From: CAZOZZ01 sp965247425
GTDB lineage: Bacteria > Acidobacteriota > Terriglobia > 20CM-2-55-15
DNA: 64,000 nt
Assembly: GCA_965247425.1 (NCBI GenBank)
Contig: OZ252023.1
Coordinates: forward strand, 3,596,001 to 3,660,000
Reading direction: 5' to 3'
Shown here: positions 53,343 to 62,097 of the stretch, one piece after another
Numbering within the stretch: position 1 is the first letter of the stretch
How the letters are laid out: each line of letters starts with the position of its first letter
The notes under the pieces: generated by a model
What the model was told of the DNA's origin: nothing
The model's input: only the letters and a program-made list of their open reading frames with translations
Databases searched by the model: none
Position numbers and translations under genes: made by a program

Positions 53343-54368
53343 TCAGGCCGCACCCTTCGGTGTCAGCTGGAACATGTGCCATACGTTCTCGATCTCGAGC
53401 TTCTCCATCCACTCCAACTCACAGAGAGGCGACATGAAATGGAACACCGTATCGATCCAGTGACGCTTGATCTCCAGCCATTCTTCGGGCTTATCTTCTC
53501 GCAGCGTTTCGTAGACACGCATGAAAACTGGAAACATCGGCCTCATGCCGATGTCGTTCACCTCGAAAGCCAGCTTCGGCAAGAACCAGTCATGCCTCTG
53601 AACCCGAAAACCGGACTCTTCCAGAAACTCGTACCAGTCTTCCAGTGAGCGAGCCTGACGAGACACGTTGGCGAATCGGCCTCGGTCCAGGTCCCGGATC
53701 CAGTCCGGGTCGGCCTGGCCGGCCCAGCGGCCAATCATCAAATCCAGAGCTTCGGAACTGGGCAAAGGAGTCACAAGATTACCGCCTGGACGCAGGATCC
53801 GCCGCAGTTCTCCGAAGACATCTCGAAAGTTGTCAAGCCAGTACAGGTTGGGCGCCCAGATGGTCTCGAAACTGTCCGCCTCGAACATCGACAGGGGTTC
53901 CGCCGGGTCATGATCCACGAGTCTCTTGTGGATTCCGAGCCGCGCGGCCTTGATCAGATGGGCAGGTTTCCAGGACAATCCCACGTCGAAACCGACTGAA
54001 GGTGTGGTCGCGGCCTGGACATTCTCGACCGGACCGGGATCGGCCTTGTTGTAATAATCGTCTGCATGCGACTTCCAGACATGTGAGCTCTCGTTCCAGG
54101 AAACTTCCGAGTAAACGTCGAACTGGATATTGAATTCACCTCCAAGCATGACAAAACTCGGAACTCCCTCGAAGCATCCGAACTCCATGCTGGGACCGCT
54201 GAACTCACCCAGATACTGTCTGGCCAGGAAGGCCTCATGCGCGTACCAGAGGGCGGTTTCGGGACGGAGCCACAGCGGGCACAACAGTCGTCTGAAATAC
54301 TCCGTTCTTTCCAGCTGGACACCCTTTACGTCGCGCTCAGTCAACGGCTCCCGTCCTCGCCCAGACAT
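53343..54368 (-). CDS. SAM-dependent methyltransferase (class I, extended)
   Basis: Up to 341 residues. The SAM fold is suggested by 'SMEFGCFEGVPSFVMLGGEF', 'FETIWAPNLYWLDNFRDVFGELRRILRPGGNLVTPLP' and 'LEDWYEFLEESGFRVQRHDWFLP'. The ATG at 54368 overlaps the preceding gene by 32 bp; a TTG at 54344 with GGGAG upstream is an alternative start. One of four methyltransferases encoded between 53343 and 58774, implying a heavily methylated sugar or chain end. Confidence 0.7.
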   Translation of the reverse strand: MSGRGREPLTERDVKGVQLERTEYFRRLLCPLWLRPETALWYAHEAFLARQYLGEFSGPSMEFGCFEGVPSFVMLGGEFNIQFDVYSEVSWNESSHVWKSHADDYYNKADPGPVENVQAATTPSVGFDVGLSWKPAHLIKAARLGIHKRLVDHDPAEPLSMFEADSFETIWAPNLYWLDNFRDVFGELRRILRPGGNLVTPLPSSEALDLMIGRWAGQADPDWIRDLDRGRFANVSRQARSLEDWYEFLEESGFRVQRHDWFLPKLAFEVNDIGMRPMFPVFMRVYETLREDKPEEWLEIKRHWIDTVFHFMSPLCELEWMEKLEIENVWHMFQLTPKGAA

Positions 54369-55254
54369 CCATCATGTTTCCATAGAACGCCGTCGAATAG
54401 ACCTTGTCCGGATTCCTCGTAACGTATTTCCTGAAGCCTCGCTGCAGCACCCGTCCCGCAAAGGTTGTCAGGTTCGATAGTGTGCAATACGGAGATCCCA
54501 CGAATGGATAGTCGATCTTGATGACCTCGAAGCCCGCTCGCTTCAAGTGGGTCTTGATCGTCGCGGGCGAAAAATAGGTGAAGTGCATCGGATGGATGAG
54601 CCGGTGCCCCTCCGCGAAGAACCGGGCACAGAAGCTTTCTATGTTGATCAAATCCGCGACCACAAGGAGCCCATCGGATTTGATGACGTTTCGAACCTTG
54701 CGCAGAACCTCGAGCGGTTCTTCCATGTGATCCAGAACGTACTTCAGGACCACGACGTCGAAGTGCCTTTCGGGGAAGTCCACGTCCTCGAACTTCGCCG
54801 ACAGGATGTTGGCCTGGAAATGTTGCCGGCCAAAGTCGGCGATGAATTCGGAACTCTCAACGCCCGTCACGTCCCATGTATCCCGATCCATGGCGGCTTC
54901 CAGCAGCCCGGCGCCGCAGCCGATGTCGAGGAGCCGCCCGCCGCTTCTGTGCTTCTCGATCCTTGCCGACAGGTCCGCGAACAGGGGCTTTTTGGTCGTC
55001 ACCTCGCGGACATAGCTCCGCTGGTTTCCTTCGGCATCCGTTGAGCCGGTCCAAAGCCTCTCGTCGTCGTAAAACGCTCGAATTTTCTCGTTCGGCGGCC
55101 GCGGATGTTCAAATACGAGTTCACACTTCCTGCAACGGACCAGTGTCGTCTTCGGAGTGCCCTGGTTGTCGGGGACCTCGAGATGCGGCTCGTATTCACC
55201 GCACCTGAGATTGCAATCGCCCGGCGGTGTCATCGCATTCGACATCCCAACCAT
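54337..55254 (-). CDS. Zinc-ribbon SAM-dependent methyltransferase
   Basis: 305 residues from an ATG overlapping the asparagine-synthase-like stop (TAATG). It begins with a partial zinc ribbon ('CNLRCGEY' and 'LVRCRKCELVFEHPRPPNE'), then SAM motif I 'LLDIGCGAGLLEAAMD', 'FDVVVLKYVLDHMEEPLEVLRKV' and a C-terminal 'HFTYFSPATIKTHLKRAGF'. Typical of O- or C-methyltransferases acting on nucleotide-linked or chain-terminal sugars. Confidence 0.85.
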   Translation of the reverse strand: MVGMSNAMTPPGDCNLRCGEYEPHLEVPDNQGTPKTTLVRCRKCELVFEHPRPPNEKIRAFYDDERLWTGSTDAEGNQRSYVREVTTKKPLFADLSARIEKHRSGGRLLDIGCGAGLLEAAMDRDTWDVTGVESSEFIADFGRQHFQANILSAKFEDVDFPERHFDVVVLKYVLDHMEEPLEVLRKVRNVIKSDGLLVVADLINIESFCARFFAEGHRLIHPMHFTYFSPATIKTHLKRAGFEVIKIDYPFVGSPYCTLSNLTTFAGRVLQRGFRKYVTRNPDKVYSTAFYGNMMDVWARTGAVD

Positions 55255-57122
55255 TATCGGGTCGTAGAACTGATCTCGGCCGTCTGGCGATCCAGGGACC
55301 GATGCCACACTTCAAGGTTGACGAGCTGCCAGAAAAACATCATGTGATTGTCACGGCCCTGGTTCTCGGAAACGATGAGCTCATGATCCCGGATCAACCG
55401 CCGGACCTCTTCGACCCTGTAAATCCCTCTCTCCCGAAAAGAACGCGACCCCACCAGGTCCAGAAGCCATTCCCTGCCGGAACCGCTGAACCAGACATGG
55501 GCCGGAGCATTCCATCCCGTTTTCTTGATTCGAGTTCGGGTTTCCTCAGGCAGGACCCCACGCATGGCCTCTCTCAAGAGGTATTTGGTCACACCTTTCC
55601 GGATTTTCATCGTTCCTGGGATCCGGAACATGAACTCGACCAAACGGTGATCAAAGAACGGCAGAAAATTATCCAACCCGAATGCGGTCGCCTGACGGTC
55701 TTCCGCTCTGAGACAGCACGGAGCGGTTTCTCGAAAAATATCCTGATAAGTCCGGTTCTTGAGATAGCTGCGAAAGGGATGATCCATGATCGGCCGAAAC
55801 GCCGAGATGTCGAAATAGTCCGGGTTCAGCGCCGCGCTGTATCGGGTCATCCGCCCCCGCTCCGGTAAGCAGCGGCCCTGTCTCCCAACATCCACCATCC
55901 GGGCCAGGGCGTCGTCAGCCACCTTCTTGCTCTTCTTGAAAATGGGGTGATCATGGTGCGCGACCCACTGCCCTATTTCATTGCCAAGCTCCGCTTCCAG
56001 GCCTTTGTATCGAAGGTCAGCGAAGAAATAGAAAAAGTGCTCGTATTCCCCCGCGTTCAGTTCGTCTCCTCCCAACCCTCCGAACAAACTGCCGAAGCCC
56101 TGGTCCCGAACTTCGCTGCAAAGCAGATAATGGGACAGCCAGGTGGCTGTGGCGACAGGTTCGTCGTGGAGATCGATCATCCTCTGAACAAGGTCGGGAA
56201 GTTCCGGATCTCCGACGCCTACCGTACGCAATTGCCGAACGTTCCCCTCCAGCATGCTCCGTATTTCATCGGATTCATCGTAGGTCGGATCCTCGTAGAC
56301 GGTCGAAAAGGCGAACTGTCTTTCCCCGGTTGTTCTGACGGCGGATGCCAGCACCGATGACGAGTCCATGCCGCCCGACAGGGTGAAGGCGGGACGGTCC
56401 GCACGGCACATCCGGCGCCGAACCGAATCGAACAGGAGGTCTCGATACTGTTCGGCCAGAACATCCTCGGACTCGTCGAGGTCGGGAAGTTCCGACATCT
56501 CCCAGTATCGGGTCAGCACAACATGACCATCGGCCACTTTCAACAGGTGCGCGGCCGGCAGCTGCGCCACATCTTCGAAAGGCGACTTCTCGGGACGATT
56601 ATCGAAGTAGCGATAGTGGGAAGCAGCGAACAACGCCACGAACTCCCTGCGGACCGCTCCATTCAGTCCGGGAAGAGTCAGAAGGGGGCCTGGCCGTGAA
56701 GCGAACGCAAAGGAACCGGCCACGGACGCATAATACAGAGGCTTCAAGCCGAATCTGTCGCGGGCCAGCCAGAGTGCACGAGTGGCCGGGTCGTACAGAC
56801 TGATCGCAAAGTCCCCATTGAGCAGACCCATGGCACCCTCAAATCCGTGTGCCAGGTATAGATTCGCCACCAACTCCGAGTCGCTTCTCGCCGATCCCAG
56901 ATCCTCCCTGTTGTAGATACACCCATCCAGGACCACGATCAACCCGTTGCGGCGAAATGCACCGGGAGCACGCCACCCACACCAACCGACGGTCACGCTG
57001 TCGGAAGCCTCGACGATCGTTTGCCATTCCCCGCGAGACTTCAGGGACGCAAGCATGCCATCCAACTGCCGCGCGGGCCGGCCTTCAGGCTGGCGCGATA
57101 CGATTCCGGCGATTCGTGACAT
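55254..57122 (-). CDS. Asparagine-synthase-like protein lacking the N-terminal Cys
   Basis: 622 residues from the ATG at 57122. The N-terminal glutaminase-like domain starts 'MSRIAGIVSRQ' instead of 'MCGIAG', so the catalytic Cys of class II glutaminases is absent. The synthetase domain has the PPi loop 'FTLSGGMDSSSVLASAV' and 'LFGGLGGDELNAGEYEHFF'. It may use free ammonia or another amine, or make an amide/ester in the manner of beta-lactam or lasso-peptide synthetases. An in-frame start at 57185 would overlap the methyltransferase gene and is unlikely. Confidence 0.85.
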   Translation of the reverse strand: MSRIAGIVSRQPEGRPARQLDGMLASLKSRGEWQTIVEASDSVTVGWCGWRAPGAFRRNGLIVVLDGCIYNREDLGSARSDSELVANLYLAHGFEGAMGLLNGDFAISLYDPATRALWLARDRFGLKPLYYASVAGSFAFASRPGPLLTLPGLNGAVRREFVALFAASHYRYFDNRPEKSPFEDVAQLPAAHLLKVADGHVVLTRYWEMSELPDLDESEDVLAEQYRDLLFDSVRRRMCRADRPAFTLSGGMDSSSVLASAVRTTGERQFAFSTVYEDPTYDESDEIRSMLEGNVRQLRTVGVGDPELPDLVQRMIDLHDEPVATATWLSHYLLCSEVRDQGFGSLFGGLGGDELNAGEYEHFFYFFADLRYKGLEAELGNEIGQWVAHHDHPIFKKSKKVADDALARMVDVGRQGRCLPERGRMTRYSAALNPDYFDISAFRPIMDHPFRSYLKNRTYQDIFRETAPCCLRAEDRQATAFGLDNFLPFFDHRLVEFMFRIPGTMKIRKGVTKYLLREAMRGVLPEETRTRIKKTGWNAPAHVWFSGSGREWLLDLVGSRSFRERGIYRVEEVRRLIRDHELIVSENQGRDNHMMFFWQLVNLEVWHRSLDRQTAEISSTTR

Positions 57123-57160
57123 TGATAGTGTGTGGCCCTCGGGGAGAGAGGGCGAACGGT

Positions 57161-57910
57161 CTACTTGACGGCGTACACCGTCCACATGCTTTGCAGATAG
57201 CTGTCGTAGCCTCGCCTCTTCGCTTCATCCTGGGGGAGGTAGTAGGTGGTCAGGCAGGGATCGACGACCGAGAACCCATCGAGGAGGGAGATCAACTCGT
57301 CCTTCCGGTAGAAATGGGATATCCCGATGTCGGTCAAATACAGCTTCGAACGACCGTCGTTCAGAATGATCGTTCCCGGATCACCTTCCAGTTGCTCGTT
57401 CTTTCTCTTCTCGAAAACGGTATGACCGACGTCGAGCATGTAACCGACGAAAAGGCCATCGGGTTTCAAGACCCGCTTCACCTCGGCGAAGGCCCTCAGC
57501 CGCTCGTCCCGGTCGAGATGTTGGAAGACACAGGCTTCAATCACTCCGTCGAAGGATTCGGCCTCGAAGGGTGTCTCGCTTGCGGGAGCTTCGACGAGTT
57601 GTCCGATCCGCTCTTCGATTCCGGCGCTTCCCAGGTTCTGCCGGGCTAACGCCAGGGCTTTCGGAGAGATGTCGACGCCGCTGACCCGCATCCCTTTCCC
57701 TGCAAGCCATCGCAAGTTCGGACCGGCGCCACAACCCATTTCCATGAAGTGCAATTGGTCGACGCCATCGGCTGCATACCGGTCTCTCAAGTAATAAGAG
57801 ATAGTGCGAACAAGCGCTTCGACGGGCGCAGTGTTAAAGGCCTGTTTCGCAATTTGCTCGTCAAAGGAATTTTCCCACAGCTGCTTGGCTGCCCGGCTAC
57901 GACTACTCAT
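57161..57910 (-). CDS. SAM-dependent methyltransferase
   Basis: 249 residues from the ATG at 57910 (a GTG at 57934 is an alternative). SAM motif I is 'FMEMGCGAGPNLRWLAGKGM', followed by 'VSGVDISPKALALARQNL', 'FDGVIEACVFQHLDRDERLRAFAEVKRVLKPDGLFVGYM'. A standard class I fold of about 250 residues without zinc ribbon. The substrate is presumably a glycan or nucleotide sugar. Confidence 0.87.
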   Translation of the reverse strand: MSSRSRAAKQLWENSFDEQIAKQAFNTAPVEALVRTISYYLRDRYAADGVDQLHFMEMGCGAGPNLRWLAGKGMRVSGVDISPKALALARQNLGSAGIEERIGQLVEAPASETPFEAESFDGVIEACVFQHLDRDERLRAFAEVKRVLKPDGLFVGYMLDVGHTVFEKRKNEQLEGDPGTIILNDGRSKLYLTDIGISHFYRKDELISLLDGFSVVDPCLTTYYLPQDEAKRRGYDSYLQSMWTVYAVK

Positions 57911-57940
57911 ACCTGTATCTTCGTCCTTTTCCACAGACTG

Positions 57941-58774
57941 CTAGACCATGAAAGCTCTCAAAGTAAATTTTTCACTCGGCTCCCGCAGCCGCTCGAGGGC
58001 TTCCAGCACGAACCCGCTCCCAGCCACCATCAGGGCGAGGGACGTGGCGCTGAAAATATGCCAGTGATCGATACCGAATTCTTCTCTCTCAGCGCCTTCT
58101 CGGGCGGCCAGTTCGCCGTCGGGCACCTCGACGTAGACGAACCCTCCGGGAAGCAGGAACGGTTTCGTTCCGGCAAGCATAGCTACAGGATCCTCAACGT
58201 GCTCCAGGACTCGATTCAAGGTGACAACATTAAACTGGCCGAGTTCCTGCGCCCTCTCCAGATCACCACAAAAACCCTTCACCCCCACGACTTCTCGTGC
58301 GTGCCGGACGGACCGGGGATCCAGATCCAGCGCCGTGCAATCCCAGCCGAGGGCCTTCATTCGATGAGGAAACACGCACAGTCCGGAACCCACGTCCAGG
58401 ACCGAGGGCTGGACGTCATCCTCGAGCGGGAGCGGCAGGTGCTTTGCTGCGTATTCATGGACCCTGGCGACTCGTCCCACGTTGTCGGAACTGGCCGGAT
58501 CGAGCGATGTGACGCGCTCAAATGCCCGACGGATGCCGTCCTCTCCGCCGTACGTCGACTCGACGTAGTCGTGTGCATAGAGTTCGGTGAGATCCATGTC
58601 ATGGACGGTCACCAGGTGACCGCATCGGCTACACTGCCGGACTTCGCGCTGATACTGTTCCGATTGGTTGAACGAGTAGCGGACCTCGCAATCGGGCGGC
58701 TTTGTGTAGGTGAACACCGTTCGAAAATCGGTACCGTCACACAAGCAGGCAATCGATTCCTTCACTTTAGTCAT
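57941..58774 (-). CDS. Zinc-ribbon SAM-dependent methyltransferase
   Basis: 277 residues. It has an N-terminal CxC.../CxxC ribbon ('CLCDGTDF' and 'VRQCSRCGHLVTVHDMDLTELY'), SAM motif I 'VLDVGSGLCVFPHRMKALG', 'NVVTLNRVLEHVEDPVAMLAG' and 'VYVEVPDGELA'. Same general layout as the genes at 54337 and 36491. It overlaps the downstream small gene by 4 bp (58771-58774). Confidence 0.87.
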   Translation of the reverse strand: MTKVKESIACLCDGTDFRTVFTYTKPPDCEVRYSFNQSEQYQREVRQCSRCGHLVTVHDMDLTELYAHDYVESTYGGEDGIRRAFERVTSLDPASSDNVGRVARVHEYAAKHLPLPLEDDVQPSVLDVGSGLCVFPHRMKALGWDCTALDLDPRSVRHAREVVGVKGFCGDLERAQELGQFNVVTLNRVLEHVEDPVAMLAGTKPFLLPGGFVYVEVPDGELAAREGAEREEFGIDHWHIFSATSLALMVAGSGFVLEALERLREPSEKFTLRAFMV

Positions 58775-59157
58775 CGGGAAGGTCTGTCGGGATCAAGCTT
58801 TTCGAGGTCCTCGGTGTTGTCGAGCCAACTTACAATTCGATGGCCTTCAACATCCAGGTATTTCTGGCATTCTTGTTCCTTACCTCGTTCGATAAGAAAC
58901 ACAAAGTACCTGGAACCCGGACTCACCACCAGGGCCGCACGCAATCCAAACTGAGGCAGGCGACCGTTCAACGAGGGCGTCGCGTAGAATCCCCAGGCCT
59001 TGCGCGTAACATCGTACTCGGCACCTGAATCGGTCAGAAACGTCACCTGCTCGTTTGCTTCCAGTTCAAGGCGTGCACAATCGCTGATGCGAATGGGGTC
59101 GGCAACTCCGACGTCAAACTCCCTGGGAGGATCGACCGGCGTAAACTTCAACTCCAC
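58771..59157 (-). CDS. Small conserved protein of glycan cluster, function unknown
   Basis: 128 residues, beta-rich and acidic/basic mixed ('CARLELEANEQVTFLTDSGAEYDVTRKAWGFYATPSLNGRL', 'AALVVSPGSRYFVFLIERGKEQECQKYLDVEGHRIVSWL'). No membrane segment or signal peptide. It overlaps genes on both sides (amidotransferase by 10 bp, methyltransferase by 4 bp), which argues it is a real member of the operon. It could be a small accessory protein of the N-acetyl-sugar amidotransferase, but that is a guess from position. Confidence 0.65.
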   Translation of the reverse strand: MELKFTPVDPPREFDVGVADPIRISDCARLELEANEQVTFLTDSGAEYDVTRKAWGFYATPSLNGRLPQFGLRAALVVSPGSRYFVFLIERGKEQECQKYLDVEGHRIVSWLDNTEDLEKLDPDRPSR

Positions 59158-60263
59158 CTCCAGTCCGGAATCAGGAAATCTTCAATCATCCATGAACCGT
59201 TCTTGCGGGTCCAGATGTCGGGGTTGCGGAATTGTTCGATGGTTTCGAAGAAGTGCTCTCGAGTGATCCCGACAAACTCACTGAACTTGCCAATGTCATC
59301 GTCAGGCGTCTCATCCCCGCGCTCAATCAGAATCTCGACAGCCTCGGGCCGGGTCATCCTTCCGTTTCGGATCTCCAGGGACAGGTTGTCGAAAGTCCGA
59401 GTAAACCCGAACTTGTACCACTTCAGGTAGTGATGGATTGAAATGAAGTCGTCGTCAATGTCCGCGTAGTTGTAGTAACCGGTCTTTGGTCCCTCACGGC
59501 GGCTTTCGAATCCGTTGGCGGTGGCAACCCGCAGACTGGTCTCTGGATCCCATGGAAAATAATAACCAAGGAATACCGCGCCGACTCCCTTCTCTTCCAA
59601 CTCTTTGTCGGCGGAGCGATATGGGGTCAACTCCTTTTCGGTAAGTTCCTCGGAAACCCAGTCACCCGCGGTCGTACCTTTCGTAACTCCATATTTCTGG
59701 AGCCACCGGCGATCCAGCTTGAAGCCGGTCTGCTCCGCCTCGGTTCCTCCATACTCGAACGCCGAATTCTCGCCCCAGACCACCAGGGGTATGTCGAACT
59801 TCGCGGCGATCGCGAGCGGCATGTTGAACAGCGCCATGTGCATCGGAATAGCGGTCTCCCCGTATCGGACGAGCGCCTGATACAGGAACTTCTTTTCGAC
59901 ATTGGGATTGACCTGGTAGTCGATGTGGTCCACGCCCAGGCGGATCAAGTTGGCGAGATTTCTGGCTCCAATATCTGTGCGAGCCGGGGTTTTCCACGAC
60001 ATGGCCAGCGGGTTGAGGCCGTACTCCAGACACTTCACGACCTGCCAGGTGGAGTCCTTCCCGCCGCTGACGGGAATCAGACAGTCGTATCCGAGGCTTC
60101 TGTTCTTGGCGTTATCGACGACGTCGCGGAATGTCGCTTCACGGCCCGCCCAGTCAATCTGAGATCTCTGGCCATGAGACAGACATCCGTTACAGACGCC
60201 TTCGGAGTCAAACTCGATGTTGGGGCGGGTTTCCGGAATGATGCACTTTGTGCAGTATCTCAA
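59148..60263 (-). CDS. N-acetyl-sugar amidotransferase (WbpG/PseA-like)
   Basis: 371 residues. N-terminal zinc-type cysteines 'YCTKCIIPETRPNIEFDSEGVCNGC', the PP-loop 'LIPVSGGKDSTWQV', and 'VVWGENSAFEYGGTEAE' define the WbpG family, which converts an acetamido group on a sugar to acetamidino using ammonia. WbpG normally pairs with HisH/HisF-like glutaminase subunits; none is visible in this window. The adjacent asnB has an intact glutaminase site and overlaps this gene by 4 bp. Confidence 0.9.
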   Translation of the reverse strand: MRYCTKCIIPETRPNIEFDSEGVCNGCLSHGQRSQIDWAGREATFRDVVDNAKNRSLGYDCLIPVSGGKDSTWQVVKCLEYGLNPLAMSWKTPARTDIGARNLANLIRLGVDHIDYQVNPNVEKKFLYQALVRYGETAIPMHMALFNMPLAIAAKFDIPLVVWGENSAFEYGGTEAEQTGFKLDRRWLQKYGVTKGTTAGDWVSEELTEKELTPYRSADKELEEKGVGAVFLGYYFPWDPETSLRVATANGFESRREGPKTGYYNYADIDDDFISIHHYLKWYKFGFTRTFDNLSLEIRNGRMTRPEAVEILIERGDETPDDDIGKFSEFVGITREHFFETIEQFRNPDIWTRKNGSWMIEDFLIPDWRWS

Positions 60264-62092
60264 GCCGCGAACTCCTCAAGGAACATCTTGCTCGTGAGGA
60301 AGTAGAACAAGAACTTGCTCTCACTGTTGGGCAGTTCTTCCTTACCGAGAAGCTGTTCGATCCGGTCACGGCGTACGTGGTCAAAGATCGGACTCGCGTC
60401 CAGGACCTGGGATCGCACCTCGGGATTCCGAACGTCGAGGAACGAGTGAATCGGGGCATTGAAACCCACCTTCCTCCGATCCTCCAGGACCCTGCCCGGA
60501 GCGATTCCGCTCATGGCGTCGCGCAACAGCGCTTTCGCCCGGCCTTCGCGGACGAGGTGTCGGGAAGGAACCCGGTACGCGAATTCGAACAGTTCCCGGT
60601 CGAGGAACGGCGATCGGTTCTCGATCGAAAAATACATCGCGTTGAGATCGTCCTCGTGAAGTATGACCGGCACCGCTTCTGCGAACAATTCGTTCAACAT
60701 TCTGTTTCGGAGCAGGCTGTCGGTGAATGGGTGCTCCTCGAAAGCCTCCGACCAGGGCTCATGGAAATACTGGGCCAGTCGGTCTGCGCCGAAAAAGATG
60801 TGGTCTCGGAAACCCGGTGTTTCGATGAAGAGATCGGGATTCGACAGATGCGGGTTTCTGACGACGGGTTTGACGTAGCTTTCCCACGCGGCTCGGGAGC
60901 GTGCGTAGAGGGCCGCGTCGTTTCGAACCTCGTACAGGTAAGCCAGGTGGTGGTCGTAGTACCCGGAGAAGATCTCGTCGGCAGCAGTTCCGCTTATCGA
61001 AATGCGATAACCGTGCTCGGACACGCTCTGCATCAACAGCCAGTGGCAATAATAAGTGATCGTGCAGACCGGAGCATCATGATGTCGGACCAGTATTCTC
61101 AATTGATCCAGAAAGTCATCGGTCCTTACGGGGATCGCAGTATGCCGGATGCCCAGTTCGCGCGCCGAGTGCTCGACCATCTCCTGCTCGGCATAGCGCG
61201 CATCGCTGTTGACGATCGTGAACCCGTGAACATCGTAGTCGAACACCCTTTTGGCAATGCCGATGAGGGAGTTCGAATCCACCCCACCACTCAAACAGAA
61301 CGCGAGGGGGACATCGGCACGTAGCCGCAGTTCCACGGACCGGATCAGCCGTTCCTTAACACCGGCTACCGCGTCCTCGTAGGAAAGCGATTCGTGCGGG
61401 CAAAACGATGGCTTCCAGTATGTCGTTCGACTTTCCCGCCCCTCGGCGTCTAGACGCAAAAGCGTCGCAGATGGGAGTTCAGATACGCCGTCGAAGAAAC
61501 CGTCGCGACCCTTATAGAGAGCCTTGTAACCATTGATCATGTACCGATACAGGTGATCCGTGTTCACAGCGAAACGTCGGCCGGCCATCGCCATCAGGAA
61601 CTTGATCTCAGAACCAAAGTACAGCCCTGTTTCATCCCGATAGAGGTAGAGAGGTTTCTCGCCGAATCGGTCGCGTGACAGAATCAACGAATCATCGCGC
61701 TCATCATAGAGGCCCAGCGCCCACATCCCCTCACATCGATCCAACGCCGTCTCGCCCTGATCCGTCAGGACCTGGGCCAGAACTTCGGTATCGGATTCGG
61801 TGGAGAACTGATGACCGCTACGCGCAAGCTCCTGCCGCACCTCGAGGTAGTTGTAAAGCTCTCCGTTGTAAATCATCCATGTGGACCCGTAATGAAACGG
61901 CTGCTGGGCGCGAGGGTCCAGATCGATGATGCTCAGTCGACTGTGCAACAGATACACGTTGTTGCCCGCCCGGTTGACCCAGTGACGGTGTGTGGCGTGG
62001 TCCGGGCCCCGGTGGTGCATGAGGCCCAGGCATTTCTGGATTGCCGCGGCCTCAAGAGTCCTGGAGCCAAAATAACCTGCGATTCCACACAT
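60260..62092 (-). CDS. asnB: Asparagine synthase (glutamine-hydrolysing)
   Basis: 610 residues. The N-terminus is 'MCGIAGYFG' with the catalytic Cys of class II glutaminases, 'LMHHRGPDHATHRHW' and 'HSRLSIIDLDPRAQQP', and the synthetase PPi loop 'FCLSGGVDSNSLIGIAK' with 'SGTAADEIFSGYYDHH'. It makes an amide from aspartate-like acids using glutamine, or amidates a sugar acid in glycan clusters. It contrasts with the Cys-less paralog at 55254. It overlaps the amidotransferase start and lies 6 bp after neuB. Confidence 0.9.
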   Translation of the reverse strand: MCGIAGYFGSRTLEAAAIQKCLGLMHHRGPDHATHRHWVNRAGNNVYLLHSRLSIIDLDPRAQQPFHYGSTWMIYNGELYNYLEVRQELARSGHQFSTESDTEVLAQVLTDQGETALDRCEGMWALGLYDERDDSLILSRDRFGEKPLYLYRDETGLYFGSEIKFLMAMAGRRFAVNTDHLYRYMINGYKALYKGRDGFFDGVSELPSATLLRLDAEGRESRTTYWKPSFCPHESLSYEDAVAGVKERLIRSVELRLRADVPLAFCLSGGVDSNSLIGIAKRVFDYDVHGFTIVNSDARYAEQEMVEHSARELGIRHTAIPVRTDDFLDQLRILVRHHDAPVCTITYYCHWLLMQSVSEHGYRISISGTAADEIFSGYYDHHLAYLYEVRNDAALYARSRAAWESYVKPVVRNPHLSNPDLFIETPGFRDHIFFGADRLAQYFHEPWSEAFEEHPFTDSLLRNRMLNELFAEAVPVILHEDDLNAMYFSIENRSPFLDRELFEFAYRVPSRHLVREGRAKALLRDAMSGIAPGRVLEDRRKVGFNAPIHSFLDVRNPEVRSQVLDASPIFDHVRRDRIEQLLGKEELPNSESKFLFYFLTSKMFLEEFAA

Positions 62093-62097
62093 ACCGT

